Assembly (NCBI GenBank): GCA_963718105.1
Contig: OY970352.1
Coordinates: 2,976,001 to 3,040,000 of the forward strand
Origin: DASYKT01 sp963718105
GTDB lineage: Bacteria > Acidobacteriota > Blastocatellia > Pyrinomonadales > Pyrinomonadaceae
Direction of reading: 5' to 3'
Length of the DNA stretch: 64,000 nt
In this document: piece by piece, positions 1 through 8,523 of the stretch
How positions within the stretch are numbered: position 1 is the first letter of the stretch
How the letters are laid out: the number at the start of each line of letters is the position of its first letter
Program-made: the position numbers and the translations under genes
The notes under the pieces: generated by a model
The model's database searches: none
What the model was told of the DNA's origin: nothing
The model's input: only the letters and a program-made list of their open reading frames with translations

Positions 1-405
1 ATAAAACTCCGCTTGCTCTTAAAAATGCCATATATGTATGCAGGGATTATATTTACTGTTCAAATCCGGTAAAAACCCTGATTTATTGTGGCTAATGTAT
101 CGCAAAGGGGCTCCTTCTCTCAAATCGAACGAAAAATCGGCCCCTAAATCGGCAATTTTTGTCGCCGATTTTCGTCTCTCCTTGGGGAGATTTCGGAAGC
201 TTAGTATGGACATTTCAATTTGGCTTCTGATAGAATAAAATCAATCAAGACATTAATTTGTAATTTTTGCTTTGACCTGAATCGGGATTGGTTGTATTAT
301 TCGTAATCCCTGAATTTTTATTGACATTGCCCCACTTTTCGTGTAAAAGTGAAAAGGCTTTAATTTTAGTTTAATCTTTGCAAAAAGCGGTAGAAGAGGA
401 GAAAT
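1..405. other. Non-coding left edge with promoter for the first gene
   Basis: No credible gene is seen. Two short overlapping antisense frames (about 65 codons each, 19-238) resemble nothing and have no ribosome binding site. The right end holds the promoter and ribosome binding site of the FecR-like gene at 406. Confidence 0.6.
321..349 (+). promoter_or_regulatory. Sigma-70-type promoter for the FecR-like gene at 406
   Basis: TTGACA at 321-326, a 17-nt spacer, then TAAAAG at 344-349. A Shine-Dalgarno AGAGGAG at about 393 precedes the ATG at 406. The -35 is perfect and the -10 is weaker. Confidence 0.55.
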
Positions 406-1077
406 ATGAACAGCAAATTGTCTCGTAAAGCACTTTCTGCGTGCTTAATCGTCGCCCTATATGTAACCTATTCGATGGTTGCCCTTGCCAGTACCGATAA
501 AATTGCCGGTGAACTCATCGTCAGCGGCAAAACGACTGTCACAGTTAATGGTGAAACTGCTCAAACCGGACGCTCTGTTTTTACGGCCAGCACCATTACC
601 ACCCCCGAAAACACTACTGCCACTATCAATCTCGGCAAAGTCGGTAAAGTGGAACTTGCTCCGAATTCAAGCATGACGGTCAATTTTGATCAGAATTCGA
701 TCTCCGGCGATCTTACTGCCGGCTCAGTCACGGTTATCGGTTCAGCCGAAACGACTTCGGCCATCACCACGGTTAATGGAGTGACTACTTCCAACACCGC
801 CGGCAACACTTTTACAGTGAACGCGAAAAATGCCGCGCAGAGCAAAGATGACTACGAAGACTGCTCGGGTGATTCAAACAACGACGGCAAAAAAGACTGC
901 GTTTGCATCGATGCCGATAAAGACGGCGTTCTTGAATGCGACAAAGGCGGAGCGGCCTGGTGGGTCTGGGGCGGAGTTTTCGCGGCGGCGGCGACCGGAA
1001 TTCTGTGGGCGGCTTTTAGCGACAGCAATGATGTCAACATCGGCGGCGGCGGTATCGTGGTCAGCCCCAGCAGATAA
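406..1077 (+). CDS. Secreted FecR-like protein with Asp-rich calcium-binding-type loops and C-terminal membrane segment
   Basis: This is a 223-residue exported protein of unknown exact role. Residues 1-29 look like a signal peptide ending near VALAS. Residues 35-120 are beta-rich and resemble the FecR fold (an inhibitory or ligand-type beta domain found in many exported proteins). Around residues 148-180 lies a Cys- and Asp-rich stretch with DSNNDGKKD and DADKDGVLE, the spacing of EF-hand or thrombospondin-type calcium loops. A hydrophobic helix (about 185-205) follows, and the protein ends in GGGGIVVSPSR. The next gene is a diverged paralogue with the same architecture and tail but without the calcium-type loops. 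ugd follows both, so a role in cell-surface polymer assembly is possible but is only inference. Confidence 0.7.
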   Translation: MNSKLSRKALSACLIVALYVTYSMVALASTDKIAGELIVSGKTTVTVNGETAQTGRSVFTASTITTPENTTATINLGKVGKVELAPNSSMTVNFDQNSISGDLTAGSVTVIGSAETTSAITTVNGVTTSNTAGNTFTVNAKNAAQSKDDYEDCSGDSNNDGKKDCVCIDADKDGVLECDKGGAAWWVWGGVFAAAATGILWAAFSDSNDVNIGGGGIVVSPSR

Positions 1078-1090
1078 ATACAAACTTCCC

Positions 1091-1118
1091 TTGAAGTTGA
1101 CTGCATTTCAAGTATAAT
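1091..1118 (+). promoter_or_regulatory. Promoter for the second FecR-like gene
   Basis: TTGAAG at 1091-1096, a 16-nt spacer and a perfect TATAAT at 1113-1118. The Shine-Dalgarno AGGAGG at about 1148 precedes the ATG at 1164. This paralogue is probably expressed independently of the first. Confidence 0.55.
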
Positions 1119-1163
1119 TGAAAACTTAGCTTTACAGGCTTTAATACAGGAGGATACATAATA

Positions 1164-1892
1164 ATGTTGGGCAAAAATTGGACTCGTAAATCCTTAGCAA
1201 TTCTTACGACTTTTGCCGTTTGGTCTGTTTTTACAATGGTGGCTTTTGCCGCACCGAAAGATTTGACCGCTGAGATCAGCGTTACGGGACAAGTGACCGT
1301 AAATGGCAACCCCACTACAGTTAATTCAACCATCGGTTCTGACAGCACCATCACTACCGGCGCCAATTCGAGCGCCGTGGTCAGTCTCGGTAAATTGGGC
1401 CGGGTTGAACTTCAGGCAGATTCTTCTGTTCAATTGAAGTTTAGCGATTCCACGATCGTGGCAATTCTTTCCGCTGGTAAGGTTCGCGTTTCCAACGCTT
1501 CGGGCGTGGCCGCGACGGTTACTACGAAAGACGCTGCCATCATCGGGGACATCGCCCAGGCAAATACGTTTGATGTTGAAGTGGAATGTTCGCACACTCA
1601 CGCTGAAACGATCGCCGGATTGGTGACGATGAGAAGCGGCAGTTCGGACAAGGCAGTAGCTGCCGGATCCGGTTCCATTGCAGGTAATATGGAACAGAGC
1701 GGCTGCCAGCCGTGCAAACGTCCGGGCGGCACGCCGGGAGCTTTCCCGATCGCGGGCTTGGGAGCAGGTGCTCTTGCAGCGATCATCATCGGTGCGATCG
1801 GAGCCGCGGGAGCAGCCATTTTCTTTGGCAGCACCGGTGGCACTGACGTTACTTCCGGAGGCGGCACCATAGTTGTCAGCCCCAATCGTTAA
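1164..1892 (+). CDS. Secreted FecR-like protein, paralogue of the preceding gene
   Basis: A 242-residue exported protein with a signal peptide (cleavage near VAFA, about residue 31), a beta-rich FecR-like region (about 35-140), a short Cys-containing stretch (SGCQPCKRPGG) and a long Gly/Ala-rich hydrophobic helix (about 197-222). It ends in GGGTIVVSPNR, almost identical to the tail of its neighbour. The two share the order signal peptide, beta domain, helix and conserved tail, but the middle parts differ. The conserved tail after a membrane helix suggests a sorting or anchoring signal; no sortase or exosortase gene is visible in this window. Confidence 0.7.
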   Translation: MLGKNWTRKSLAILTTFAVWSVFTMVAFAAPKDLTAEISVTGQVTVNGNPTTVNSTIGSDSTITTGANSSAVVSLGKLGRVELQADSSVQLKFSDSTIVAILSAGKVRVSNASGVAATVTTKDAAIIGDIAQANTFDVEVECSHTHAETIAGLVTMRSGSSDKAVAAGSGSIAGNMEQSGCQPCKRPGGTPGAFPIAGLGAGALAAIIIGAIGAAGAAIFFGSTGGTDVTSGGGTIVVSPNR

Positions 1893-2037
1893 TTTGGTAA
1901 AACTCTTCGACTTGCTTTTTGCTGTTTGAAGCGAGTGAAAAACATTGCGGGTCGCGTAGAATATCACGTGACCCGCAAAATTTTGTTCTTTTATAATAAA
2001 CTGTATTTTAAAATAATTTTTAGGATCTTAATAAATT

Positions 2038-3336
2038 ATGCATATTGCTGTTATCGGCACCGGTTACGTCGGACTTGTTACCGGAGCCTGTTTTGCTGAA
2101 TTCGGCGTGGAAGTTACCTGCGTCGATGTCGATGAAAATAAAATCAACCGTCTTCATCAGGGAATAATTCCCATCTACGAACCGGGCCTCGATCAGATAG
2201 TAGAGAAAAACTATAAGGCCGGTCGTCTTCACTTCACCACCGATATCAAACAAGCGGTTGAGGAAGCATTGGTGATTTTCCTCGCCGTCGGCACGCCGCC
2301 GAAAGAAGACGGCTCGCCGGATATGAGTTACTACGAATCGGCCGCGCGCGGTATCGCCGAGGCGATGAACGGTTACAAGGTGCTGGTCACCAAATCGACC
2401 GTGCCTGTCGGGACCGGTAAATGGCTGCGTGAATTCGTGGAAGAACATCAGAAGACCAAAACCAATTTCGGCGTTGCGTCAAACCCCGAATTCCTGCGCG
2501 AAGGCGCCGCGATCACGGATTTCATGCGCCCCGACCGTGTGGTCATCGGCAGCAACGAACTTGACGCCATCGCCGTGATGAAAGACCTCTATCGCCCGCT
2601 GTACCTGATCGAAACACCGATCGTGATCACTTCGCTCGAGGCCGCCGAACTTATCAAATACGCGGCCAACGCTTTTCTCGCCACCAAGATAACTTTCATT
2701 AACGAGATAGCGAATCTCTGCGACGCGATCGGCTGCGACGTGCACGATGTGGCGCGCGGAATGGGAATGGACAACCGCATCGGGCGCAAATTTCTGCACC
2801 CGGGGCCGGGCTACGGCGGTTCGTGTTTTCCTAAAGACACAAAAGCTTTTACCAAGGTCGGCGATAAATTCGGCGTGGAAACTTCGGTGGTCGATGCCGT
2901 GATCAAAGCCAACGATCATCAGCGCATGGCAATGATCCCCAAGATCGAAAAGTTGGTGGGAGATTTTAGCGGCAAGAATATCGCCGTACTGGGCCTTTCC
3001 TTTAAACCGGAAACCGACGACATGCGCGAATCGCCCGCGACCGACATCATCAGGGAAATGCAAAAACGCGGCGCCAAGGTGAAAGCTTTCGATCCCGTGG
3101 CGATGGAAGAAGCCAAACATTCACTGCCCGACATCGAATATGCGACGGACGAATACGATGCTATCAAGGACGCGGACGCGCTGGTCATCGTCACCGAATG
3201 GAACCAGTTTCGCGCGCTCGATATGCAAAAGATAAAGGGCCTGCTCAAATCGCCAAAGGTTGCCGACCTGCGCAATATCTACGAGCCGCAGGATATGCGC
3301 GACCTGGGATTTGAATACGTCGGTGTGGGAAGATAA
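2038..3336 (+). CDS. ugd: UDP-glucose 6-dehydrogenase
   Basis: Oxidises UDP-glucose to UDP-glucuronate with two NAD+ in the cytoplasm, feeding capsule, exopolysaccharide or lipopolysaccharide sugars. The 432-residue length is normal. The N-terminal dinucleotide fold has GTGYVG at residues 7-12; ASNPEFLREG lies near 147-156; the catalytic loop GPGYGGSCFPKD carries the nucleophile Cys263; a C-terminal UDP-binding domain follows. UDP-mannose or UDP-N-acetyl sugar dehydrogenases share the fold, but the motifs fit Ugd best. A nucleotide-sugar epimerase follows after a palindromic spacer, so the two probably serve one surface polysaccharide pathway. Confidence 0.93.
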   Translation: MHIAVIGTGYVGLVTGACFAEFGVEVTCVDVDENKINRLHQGIIPIYEPGLDQIVEKNYKAGRLHFTTDIKQAVEEALVIFLAVGTPPKEDGSPDMSYYESAARGIAEAMNGYKVLVTKSTVPVGTGKWLREFVEEHQKTKTNFGVASNPEFLREGAAITDFMRPDRVVIGSNELDAIAVMKDLYRPLYLIETPIVITSLEAAELIKYAANAFLATKITFINEIANLCDAIGCDVHDVARGMGMDNRIGRKFLHPGPGYGGSCFPKDTKAFTKVGDKFGVETSVVDAVIKANDHQRMAMIPKIEKLVGDFSGKNIAVLGLSFKPETDDMRESPATDIIREMQKRGAKVKAFDPVAMEEAKHSLPDIEYATDEYDAIKDADALVIVTEWNQFRALDMQKIKGLLKSPKVADLRNIYEPQDMRDLGFEYVGVGR

Positions 3337-3347
3337 CTCAATGATAA

Positions 3348-3437
3348 GTAATTGGTAGTTGGTAATTAGTAGTAAGATAAGATTCAGTAAACGATCTATT
3401 ACCGATGCCAACTACCAATTACTAACTACCAATTACT
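3348..3437. repeat. AT-rich palindromic element between ugd and the epimerase
   Basis: The arms AGTAATTGGTAGTT (3348 onward) and AACTACCAATTACT (ending 3437) are complementary. The right arm ends immediately before the ATG at 3438. A related palindrome of the same wording lies at 6274-6380. Confidence 0.75.
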
Positions 3438-4385
3438 ATGACAAGAATGCTTGTTACAGGGGGCGCCGGTTTTATCGGCTCCAATCTTGCCGACGAATTG
3501 ATCGCGCAGGGCGCGAGCGTCTGTATTCTGGATAACCTCGTTACGGGCTTTCGCGAAAATCTGGAAGAAATAAAAGGCGATTTTGATTTTGTCGAAGGCG
3601 ACCTCAATGACCCGGCAGCGCTCAAAAAAGCTCTGGAAGGTGTCGAAGTTGTTTTTCACCAGGCGGCGCTGCCCAGCGTACCGCGCTCCGTCGCCAATCC
3701 GCAGGAAACCCACCAGGCTTGCGTCAACGGAACCTTTGCTTTGCTCAATGCCGCGAAAGATTCGGGCGTGCGCCGTTTGATCTATGCCGCGTCCAGCTCC
3801 GCTTACGGTGACCAACCCGTTCTGCCCAAGGTCGAAACGATGGCCCCGAAACCGATGTCACCCTACGCCGGCGCAAAGCTGATGGGCGAATACTACTGCC
3901 GCATCTACGCGCACGTGTACGGGCTTGAAACGCTCTGCCTGCGCTACTTTAATGTCTTCGGGCCGCGGCAGAATCCGAGCTCGCAATACTCGGGCGTGAT
4001 CTCGCGTTTTATTCACGCGCTGATGACCGGCGAAACTCCCGTTATCTACGGCGACGGCGAACACTCGCGCGATTTCACCTACATTAAAAACGTGATCGAC
4101 GCCAATATCAAAGCCGCTCAGACCACCCAGGGTATCGGCGAAGTAATGAACGTGGCCAACGGCGACCGCATCACTCTCAATCAACTGCTCGAAACCGTCA
4201 AAAAGATAACCGGCAACCCGCAAGTCACCGCCGACTATCAGCCTCCGCGCAAAGGCGACGTCAAAGACAGCCAGGCCGATAACCGCCGCGCCATCGAATG
4301 GCTCGGCTACGAAAAACTTGTCGATCTGGAAGAAGGTTTAATTAAGACCATCGACTGGTGGAAAAACAGCCGGTTTGCGAAATAA
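3438..4385 (+). CDS. NAD-dependent nucleotide-sugar epimerase of the extended SDR family
   Basis: A 315-residue Rossmann-fold enzyme that probably interconverts UDP-sugars at C4. TGGAGFIG (residues 7-14) binds NAD. The catalytic triad is Ser120/121 in AASSSAYG and Tyr143-x3-Lys147 in YAGAK. ARG-type substrate residues lie in LRYFNVFGPRQNP, and DGEHSRDFTYI follows. The overall pattern resembles the WbpP/Gne type of UDP-N-acetylglucosamine 4-epimerase more than GalE, but UDP-glucuronate 4-epimerase is also possible given the ugd next door. The start codon directly abuts a palindrome and has no clear Shine-Dalgarno; an in-frame Met at residue 4 is an alternative start. Confidence 0.85.
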   Translation: MTRMLVTGGAGFIGSNLADELIAQGASVCILDNLVTGFRENLEEIKGDFDFVEGDLNDPAALKKALEGVEVVFHQAALPSVPRSVANPQETHQACVNGTFALLNAAKDSGVRRLIYAASSSAYGDQPVLPKVETMAPKPMSPYAGAKLMGEYYCRIYAHVYGLETLCLRYFNVFGPRQNPSSQYSGVISRFIHALMTGETPVIYGDGEHSRDFTYIKNVIDANIKAAQTTQGIGEVMNVANGDRITLNQLLETVKKITGNPQVTADYQPPRKGDVKDSQADNRRAIEWLGYEKLVDLEEGLIKTIDWWKNSRFAK

Positions 4386-4448
4386 GTTTAGAGTCCACGC
4401 TTTTAGCGTGCTTATTTTTCCTGCTAAAAGTCGGTCAATAGAATTTAA

Positions 4449-4552
4449 GAGCGGGCGCAAGCAACCCTTCCCGACCTGAGAGGCGTTTCGGCTTTTAGGT
4501 AAATATGATCTAAAAAAATTTGCAGTCTGGAAGGGCCGCTTGCGCCCGCTCT
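4449..4552. repeat. REP-like GAGCGGGCGCAAGC palindrome, copy 1
   Basis: The left arm begins AGAGCGGGCGCAAGCAACCC and the right arm ends GGGCCGCTTGCGCCCGCTCT, enclosing about 45 nt. It is one of five copies of this family in the window (others near 34327, 37948, 39591 and 48388). Confidence 0.85.
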
Positions 4553-4584
4553 GATGAAATATACCGCTCATAACGGAACTCGAA

Positions 4585-4612
4585 TAAAAAAGGCAGGTTT
4601 GAAACCTGCCTT
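4585..4612 (-). terminator. Intrinsic terminator of the M28 peptidase gene
   Basis: A perfect inverted repeat AAGGCAGGTTT/AAACCTGCCTT (4590-4612). Read on the minus strand it is followed by a T-run, directly after the stop codon of the peptidase gene. Confidence 0.8.
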
Positions 4613-4618
4613 CGTTCG

Positions 4619-6259
4619 TTACGGTCTTGGCGTTGCCGCCGGAGACGGTGTTGGTGTCGGGTTCGGAGTCGGCAGTGCCGGCATCTGGTCTTTCGGGTAG
4701 CGCGGCAGCAGCTCGTCTCGCATTGCCAGCACGTAGATGGCGGCGGCGATCACGATCGCGGAAGACTGTACATCATCCGGAATGATCCGTTCATAGGTGT
4801 CGAGGTTGGTGTGCCAGGTGGTCGTAAAATACTCGATCGGGTCCTGATTCACGCCGATGCCCGGCAGCCCGGCCTGGTTAAACGAAGTGTGGTCCGAACC
4901 GCCCAAGCCCCGGCTGCGGCCGTTGGTTGCGCCCAGCACCCCCAGGTCTTCGAACGGCGCCACGGCCTCGCGCAAAATTGTCGCGGCCTCCGGCGGGCCG
5001 AAAACAGCCAGCGCGCGTGCTTTACCCGTGCCCGAATCGATATTGAAATAGCCGCCGAATTTTTCAAAGCCCGGCAGCGGCGCTTCGGCCGAGCCGAAGT
5101 GCTTTTTCACATAGGCCTGCGAGCCGAGCAAGCCCTGCTCTTCACCCGACCAGAGAGCCACGCGGATCGTGCGGCGCGGTTTCACGCCAATCGCTTTTAA
5201 GATACGCACGGCTTCCATCATCACGGCGCAGCCGATGGCGTTGTCCGTGGCGCCCGTCGCCGCATGCCATGAATCGAGGTGGCCGCCGAGCATGATAACT
5301 TCATCCTTTTTATCCGTGCCGGTGAGTTCGCCGATCACATTGTAAGAAGTTTTGCCTTCGGGAAAGTTCTTGTTGCGAATATCGAATTCCAGCGCCACCG
5401 GCGTTCCGTCACCCATGATGCGGATTATCCGGCCGAAATCTTCGTTGCGCAGCACGACGGTAGGCACGACCCTGGCAACATCGAACGTGCGGTTATTGAA
5501 GGCGCGGATCTCACCGTGGTCCATCGCGGCGTCGTTCACGCGCACGAGGACTTTATTGTCGAGCAAAAATTTGTCGAGCTGCTCGGTCACTTGCAGCCCG
5601 GTCAGCGCGTTCGGTTTTACCGTAACAGCGGCCGGGGGCGGGCCTCCCTGAGGCCCCGACGGCCCCGGCGAAGTGACGCCGGAAAGACGCTTGCGCAGAT
5701 CGTCATCGGGAATGCGTTTGTCAGCCGGCTTGATCGTCACGGGGATCACCGCGGGTTTGCCCATCAACACGAGCTTGCCCGCAACGCTTGACTGTATGCT
5801 GCCAAAATAGGCGGTCAATTCTTCCTGCGTCGGCCGGTCCGGCAAAACCATATTGAACGCCTGCCCGGTAACGGGGCCGTTAGTTCCCGGCGTCCACGCT
5901 AAAACTTCGAACACCAGCGAATCCTGTACCGGCGCGGTGATAAATCCGGAAGCGCGTTCGTTCACCCATCCCGGATGGCCGAAATCCCACGCTTCGAGTT
6001 CCGCTTTATCAAAACCCCAGGCCAGCATCTGCTTGACCGCCCAATCCGCCGCCGCTTTGTGATTCGGCGAACCGGTCAGGCGCGGCCCATACACGTCCGT
6101 CAGCCAGTGCATGGTTTTCATGATCTGCGAATTGCTTTTTTCTTCGCTGCGGATCTTAGTATTGATGTCGGCGTCCTGCGCCCTGGTCAAAGTCAGCGGC
6201 GCAAAGATAGCGATCGCCAAAAAAGCGGCGGCCAGTTGTTTTGTGAGCAATGTTTTCAT
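4619..6259 (-). CDS. Secreted M28-family zinc aminopeptidase/carboxypeptidase
   Basis: A 546-residue exported zinc peptidase. A signal peptide (1-28, ending LTRAQ) is followed by an N-terminal domain with a protease-associated-type insert (about 110-270) and the M28 catalytic domain from about 300. Metal and catalytic residues are visible: His and Asp in GGHLDSW (325-331), the bridging Asp in GATDNA (near 339), the Glu pair in WSGEEQG (373-374), an Asp in NIDSG and a late His in GGSDHTSF. It ends in a Pro-rich tail. Substrate specificity cannot be read from the sequence. The Shine-Dalgarno AGAAGGGC lies 8 nt before the ATG. It is transcribed away from mtnA with a palindrome between. Confidence 0.88.
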   Translation of the reverse strand: MKTLLTKQLAAAFLAIAIFAPLTLTRAQDADINTKIRSEEKSNSQIMKTMHWLTDVYGPRLTGSPNHKAAADWAVKQMLAWGFDKAELEAWDFGHPGWVNERASGFITAPVQDSLVFEVLAWTPGTNGPVTGQAFNMVLPDRPTQEELTAYFGSIQSSVAGKLVLMGKPAVIPVTIKPADKRIPDDDLRKRLSGVTSPGPSGPQGGPPPAAVTVKPNALTGLQVTEQLDKFLLDNKVLVRVNDAAMDHGEIRAFNNRTFDVARVVPTVVLRNEDFGRIIRIMGDGTPVALEFDIRNKNFPEGKTSYNVIGELTGTDKKDEVIMLGGHLDSWHAATGATDNAIGCAVMMEAVRILKAIGVKPRRTIRVALWSGEEQGLLGSQAYVKKHFGSAEAPLPGFEKFGGYFNIDSGTGKARALAVFGPPEAATILREAVAPFEDLGVLGATNGRSRGLGGSDHTSFNQAGLPGIGVNQDPIEYFTTTWHTNLDTYERIIPDDVQSSAIVIAAAIYVLAMRDELLPRYPKDQMPALPTPNPTPTPSPAATPRP

Positions 6260-6273
6260 CGTGATGCCCTTCT

Positions 6274-6380
6274 GGTAATTAGTAGTTGGTAATAAGTAAT
6301 TGGTAAGCGGAATTGCAGTTGATTAATTGCCGATCACCAACTTATCAGTGACCAATTACCAACTACTACTACCAATTACT
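6274..6380. repeat. AT-rich palindromic element, second copy of the 3348 family
   Basis: GGTAATTAGTAGTTGG near 6274 pairs with ACTACTACCAATTACT ending at 6380. The right arm supplies the TAA stop of mtnA (6376-6378, minus strand). Confidence 0.72.
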
Positions 6381-7422
6381 GATCGAATAAAGCTTTCAAA
6401 CTTTCCGTATATGGAGCACGCGCTACGCCTTTATCCGTAATGATCGCAGCAATTAGCTCGCTCGGCGTGACGTCGAAGGCCGGGTTGCTTACACCCACGC
6501 CGTCGGGCGCCAACTGCTGTTCGCGCACGTGAGTCACTTCCCTGCGGTCGCGTTCCTCGATCGGAATTTCGTCACCGGTCGCGGTGTTAAGATCGATCGT
6601 GGAAAGCGGTGCGGCGACATAAAACGGAATGTTGTGCGCCTTTGCCAACACGGCCACCATGTACGTGCCGATCTTGTTGGCGGCGTCACCGTTAGCGGCG
6701 ATGCGGTCGGCGCCCACTACCACGGCATCGACCTCGCCTTTCTTCATCAGGTGGCCGGCCATGTTATCGGTGATGAGCGTGACGGGAATATTGTCTTCCA
6801 TCAGTTCCCACGCGGTCAGCCGCGCGCCCTGCAGATAGGGCCGGGTCTCATCCGCGATGACCGCAACTTTTTTGCCCGCCGCGATCGCTCCGCGGATAAC
6901 TCCCAGCGCCGTTCCGTAATCGCCGCCCGTCGCCAGAGCGCCCGCGTTGCAATGCGTCAAAACATTTGCTCCGTCCGGGATAAGTTCGCCGCCGAACTTT
7001 CCGATGTTTCTATCCGCCGCAAAATTCTCCTCAAAGATCACGTTAGCTTCATCGAGCAGGATCTGTTTTATTTCGCTGACCGACTTTCCTTCGGCTTTCG
7101 CTTTTTGGAACGTCATTTTCATACGTTCGAGCGCCCAAAAAAGATTCACCGCGGTCGGCCTGGTCTTTCCTAAAACTTCACAGACGTAGTCGAAGTCCTC
7201 TTCGAAATCGGCCATCGAAGTGCCGACAAATTGTTTTGCGCCCAGCGCCGCGCCATAGGCGGCCGAGATTCCGATCGCCGGCGCGCCGCGCACCACCATA
7301 TCGCGAATAGAATCTGCCACCTCCATATAGGTGTGCAGCATCAGGTACTTCTCTTCGTTTGGCAGCAAGCGCTGTTCGAGCATTTTTATGCCCTCGTCTG
7401 TCCATTCAACAGCTTTTATCAT
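6376..7422 (-). CDS. mtnA: S-methyl-5-thioribose-1-phosphate isomerase
   Basis: Converts methylthioribose 1-phosphate to methylthioribulose 1-phosphate in the methionine salvage pathway. The 348-residue length is typical. RGAPAIG (45-51), the active-site Cys158 in THCNAGALATG and Asp239 in VVGADRI match the family's Cys/Asp catalytic pair, and NKIGTY follows. It differs from eIF2B-type relatives by keeping these residues. The Shine-Dalgarno GAGGGA is 8 nt before the ATG. No other salvage gene is nearby. Its last codon and stop lie inside a palindromic repeat. Confidence 0.93.
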   Translation of the reverse strand: MIKAVEWTDEGIKMLEQRLLPNEEKYLMLHTYMEVADSIRDMVVRGAPAIGISAAYGAALGAKQFVGTSMADFEEDFDYVCEVLGKTRPTAVNLFWALERMKMTFQKAKAEGKSVSEIKQILLDEANVIFEENFAADRNIGKFGGELIPDGANVLTHCNAGALATGGDYGTALGVIRGAIAAGKKVAVIADETRPYLQGARLTAWELMEDNIPVTLITDNMAGHLMKKGEVDAVVVGADRIAANGDAANKIGTYMVAVLAKAHNIPFYVAAPLSTIDLNTATGDEIPIEERDRREVTHVREQQLAPDGVGVSNPAFDVTPSELIAAIITDKGVARAPYTESLKALFDQ

Positions 7423-7558
7423 TTATAATTCCCTCAAAAAAGATTTGTTGAAAGAATTTTACGCGAACAGCTTAGCCGCCGCAACAAGCAACCGATACGA
7501 ACTTTTTATCCGGCCACGCCGTAATGAAAACAGGGCTGCCCTTTAAGGAGCGCAAAAA

Positions 7559-8215
7559 ATGAGCATAAATGCCACTCTTGACGAAATTCATTTGAAAGTA
7601 ATACGCAGCATTTGGCTGCAGCGTTTCACCGTCTTTAACCGGCTGATGCTGGCCGCCGCGTTTCTTCCCTCCGGTTTTACCAAGGCCGTCGGCAACCGTT
7701 TTACTATGCTTCCGGTGACAAACCCGGTCGGGTATTTTTTCGACGCTCTTTATCAAACCGGTTTCTATTACAATTTTATCGGCATCGTACAGCTTCTGGC
7801 CGCTCTTTTGCTGCTGTTTCCCCGCACGGCAACGCTCGGCGCGGTCGTCGCTTTTCCCATAATTCTGAATATTTGCCTGCTGACGATCTCCGTCGGGTTT
7901 CGCGGCACCTGGGTCATCACCACGCTCATGCTGCTGGCAAACACCTATTTACTCTGCTGGGACTACGATAAGTTAAAGGGTTTACTGCCTTTTGGGCACA
8001 AAATAGCCGGGAATGTCACCGGAAAGGATTTTCTTCAGGAAAGCGCGTTTTGGGGGACCATCGCCGCTGCCGGATTCGGCCTTTTGATGTTCTTAAATAT
8101 CGGAAATATGCAGCGCGCCGGGGTGATGGGGATCGCGATATTTTTCCTGCTGGGGTGCGTTTTCGGCCTGGTGTCTGTCTGGCACCGCAAAGGGCTGAGG
8201 GCCGCCGAGCAATAG
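7559..8215 (+). CDS. DoxX-like integral membrane protein
   Basis: A 218-residue protein with about five hydrophobic segments (near residues 45-60, 75-100, 108-125, 165-185 and 190-208). The FNRLMLAAAFLPSGFTK start, a following TGFYYNFIG helix and LLFPRTATLGA are typical of DoxX/DoxD-like quinone-associated or oxidative-stress membrane proteins. The precise role is unknown. AAGGAG sits 7 nt before the ATG. It is transcribed divergently from mtnA, with about 135 nt between. Confidence 0.7.
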   Translation: MSINATLDEIHLKVIRSIWLQRFTVFNRLMLAAAFLPSGFTKAVGNRFTMLPVTNPVGYFFDALYQTGFYYNFIGIVQLLAALLLLFPRTATLGAVVAFPIILNICLLTISVGFRGTWVITTLMLLANTYLLCWDYDKLKGLLPFGHKIAGNVTGKDFLQESAFWGTIAAAGFGLLMFLNIGNMQRAGVMGIAIFFLLGCVFGLVSVWHRKGLRAAEQ

Positions 8216-8248
8216 CGGTTTTAAATCTCTCTTAAAGAACAAAAGGCA

Positions 8249-8402
8249 GTGTCCTAAAGCTGTGGAGTAGTTTTTGTGATTCCCATTCGGAGTAGATGAT
8301 AACTGATAGATGAGAGAGAATTGATCGGATCTCTCAGTTATCATCTATGATCTTTTATCTATTCCGAATGGTTATTCATACAGCATCACAGGATTAGGAC
8401 AC
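8249..8402. repeat. MITE-like palindrome GTGTCCTAAAGCTGTG, copy 1
   Basis: Begins GTGTCCTAAAGCTGTGG and ends CATCACAGGATTAGGACAC, with an interior AT-rich inverted repeat (AACTGATAGATGAGAG / CTCTCAGTTATCATC). It is about 154 bp with no coding capacity. Related copies lie at 54891-55042 and 59615-59771. It accounts for most of the 308-nt gene-free stretch 8216-8523. Confidence 0.8.
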
Positions 8403-8523
8403 CACCGAACAAAAAACTTCTTGGCTGGACAACCGGATAGTGGTAAAGTTTGAGTGAAAATTGCCCATTGGCACCCATTAATAGTGGTTAAACCCATGAC
8501 CATCAACTCTGGACAGAACACAA

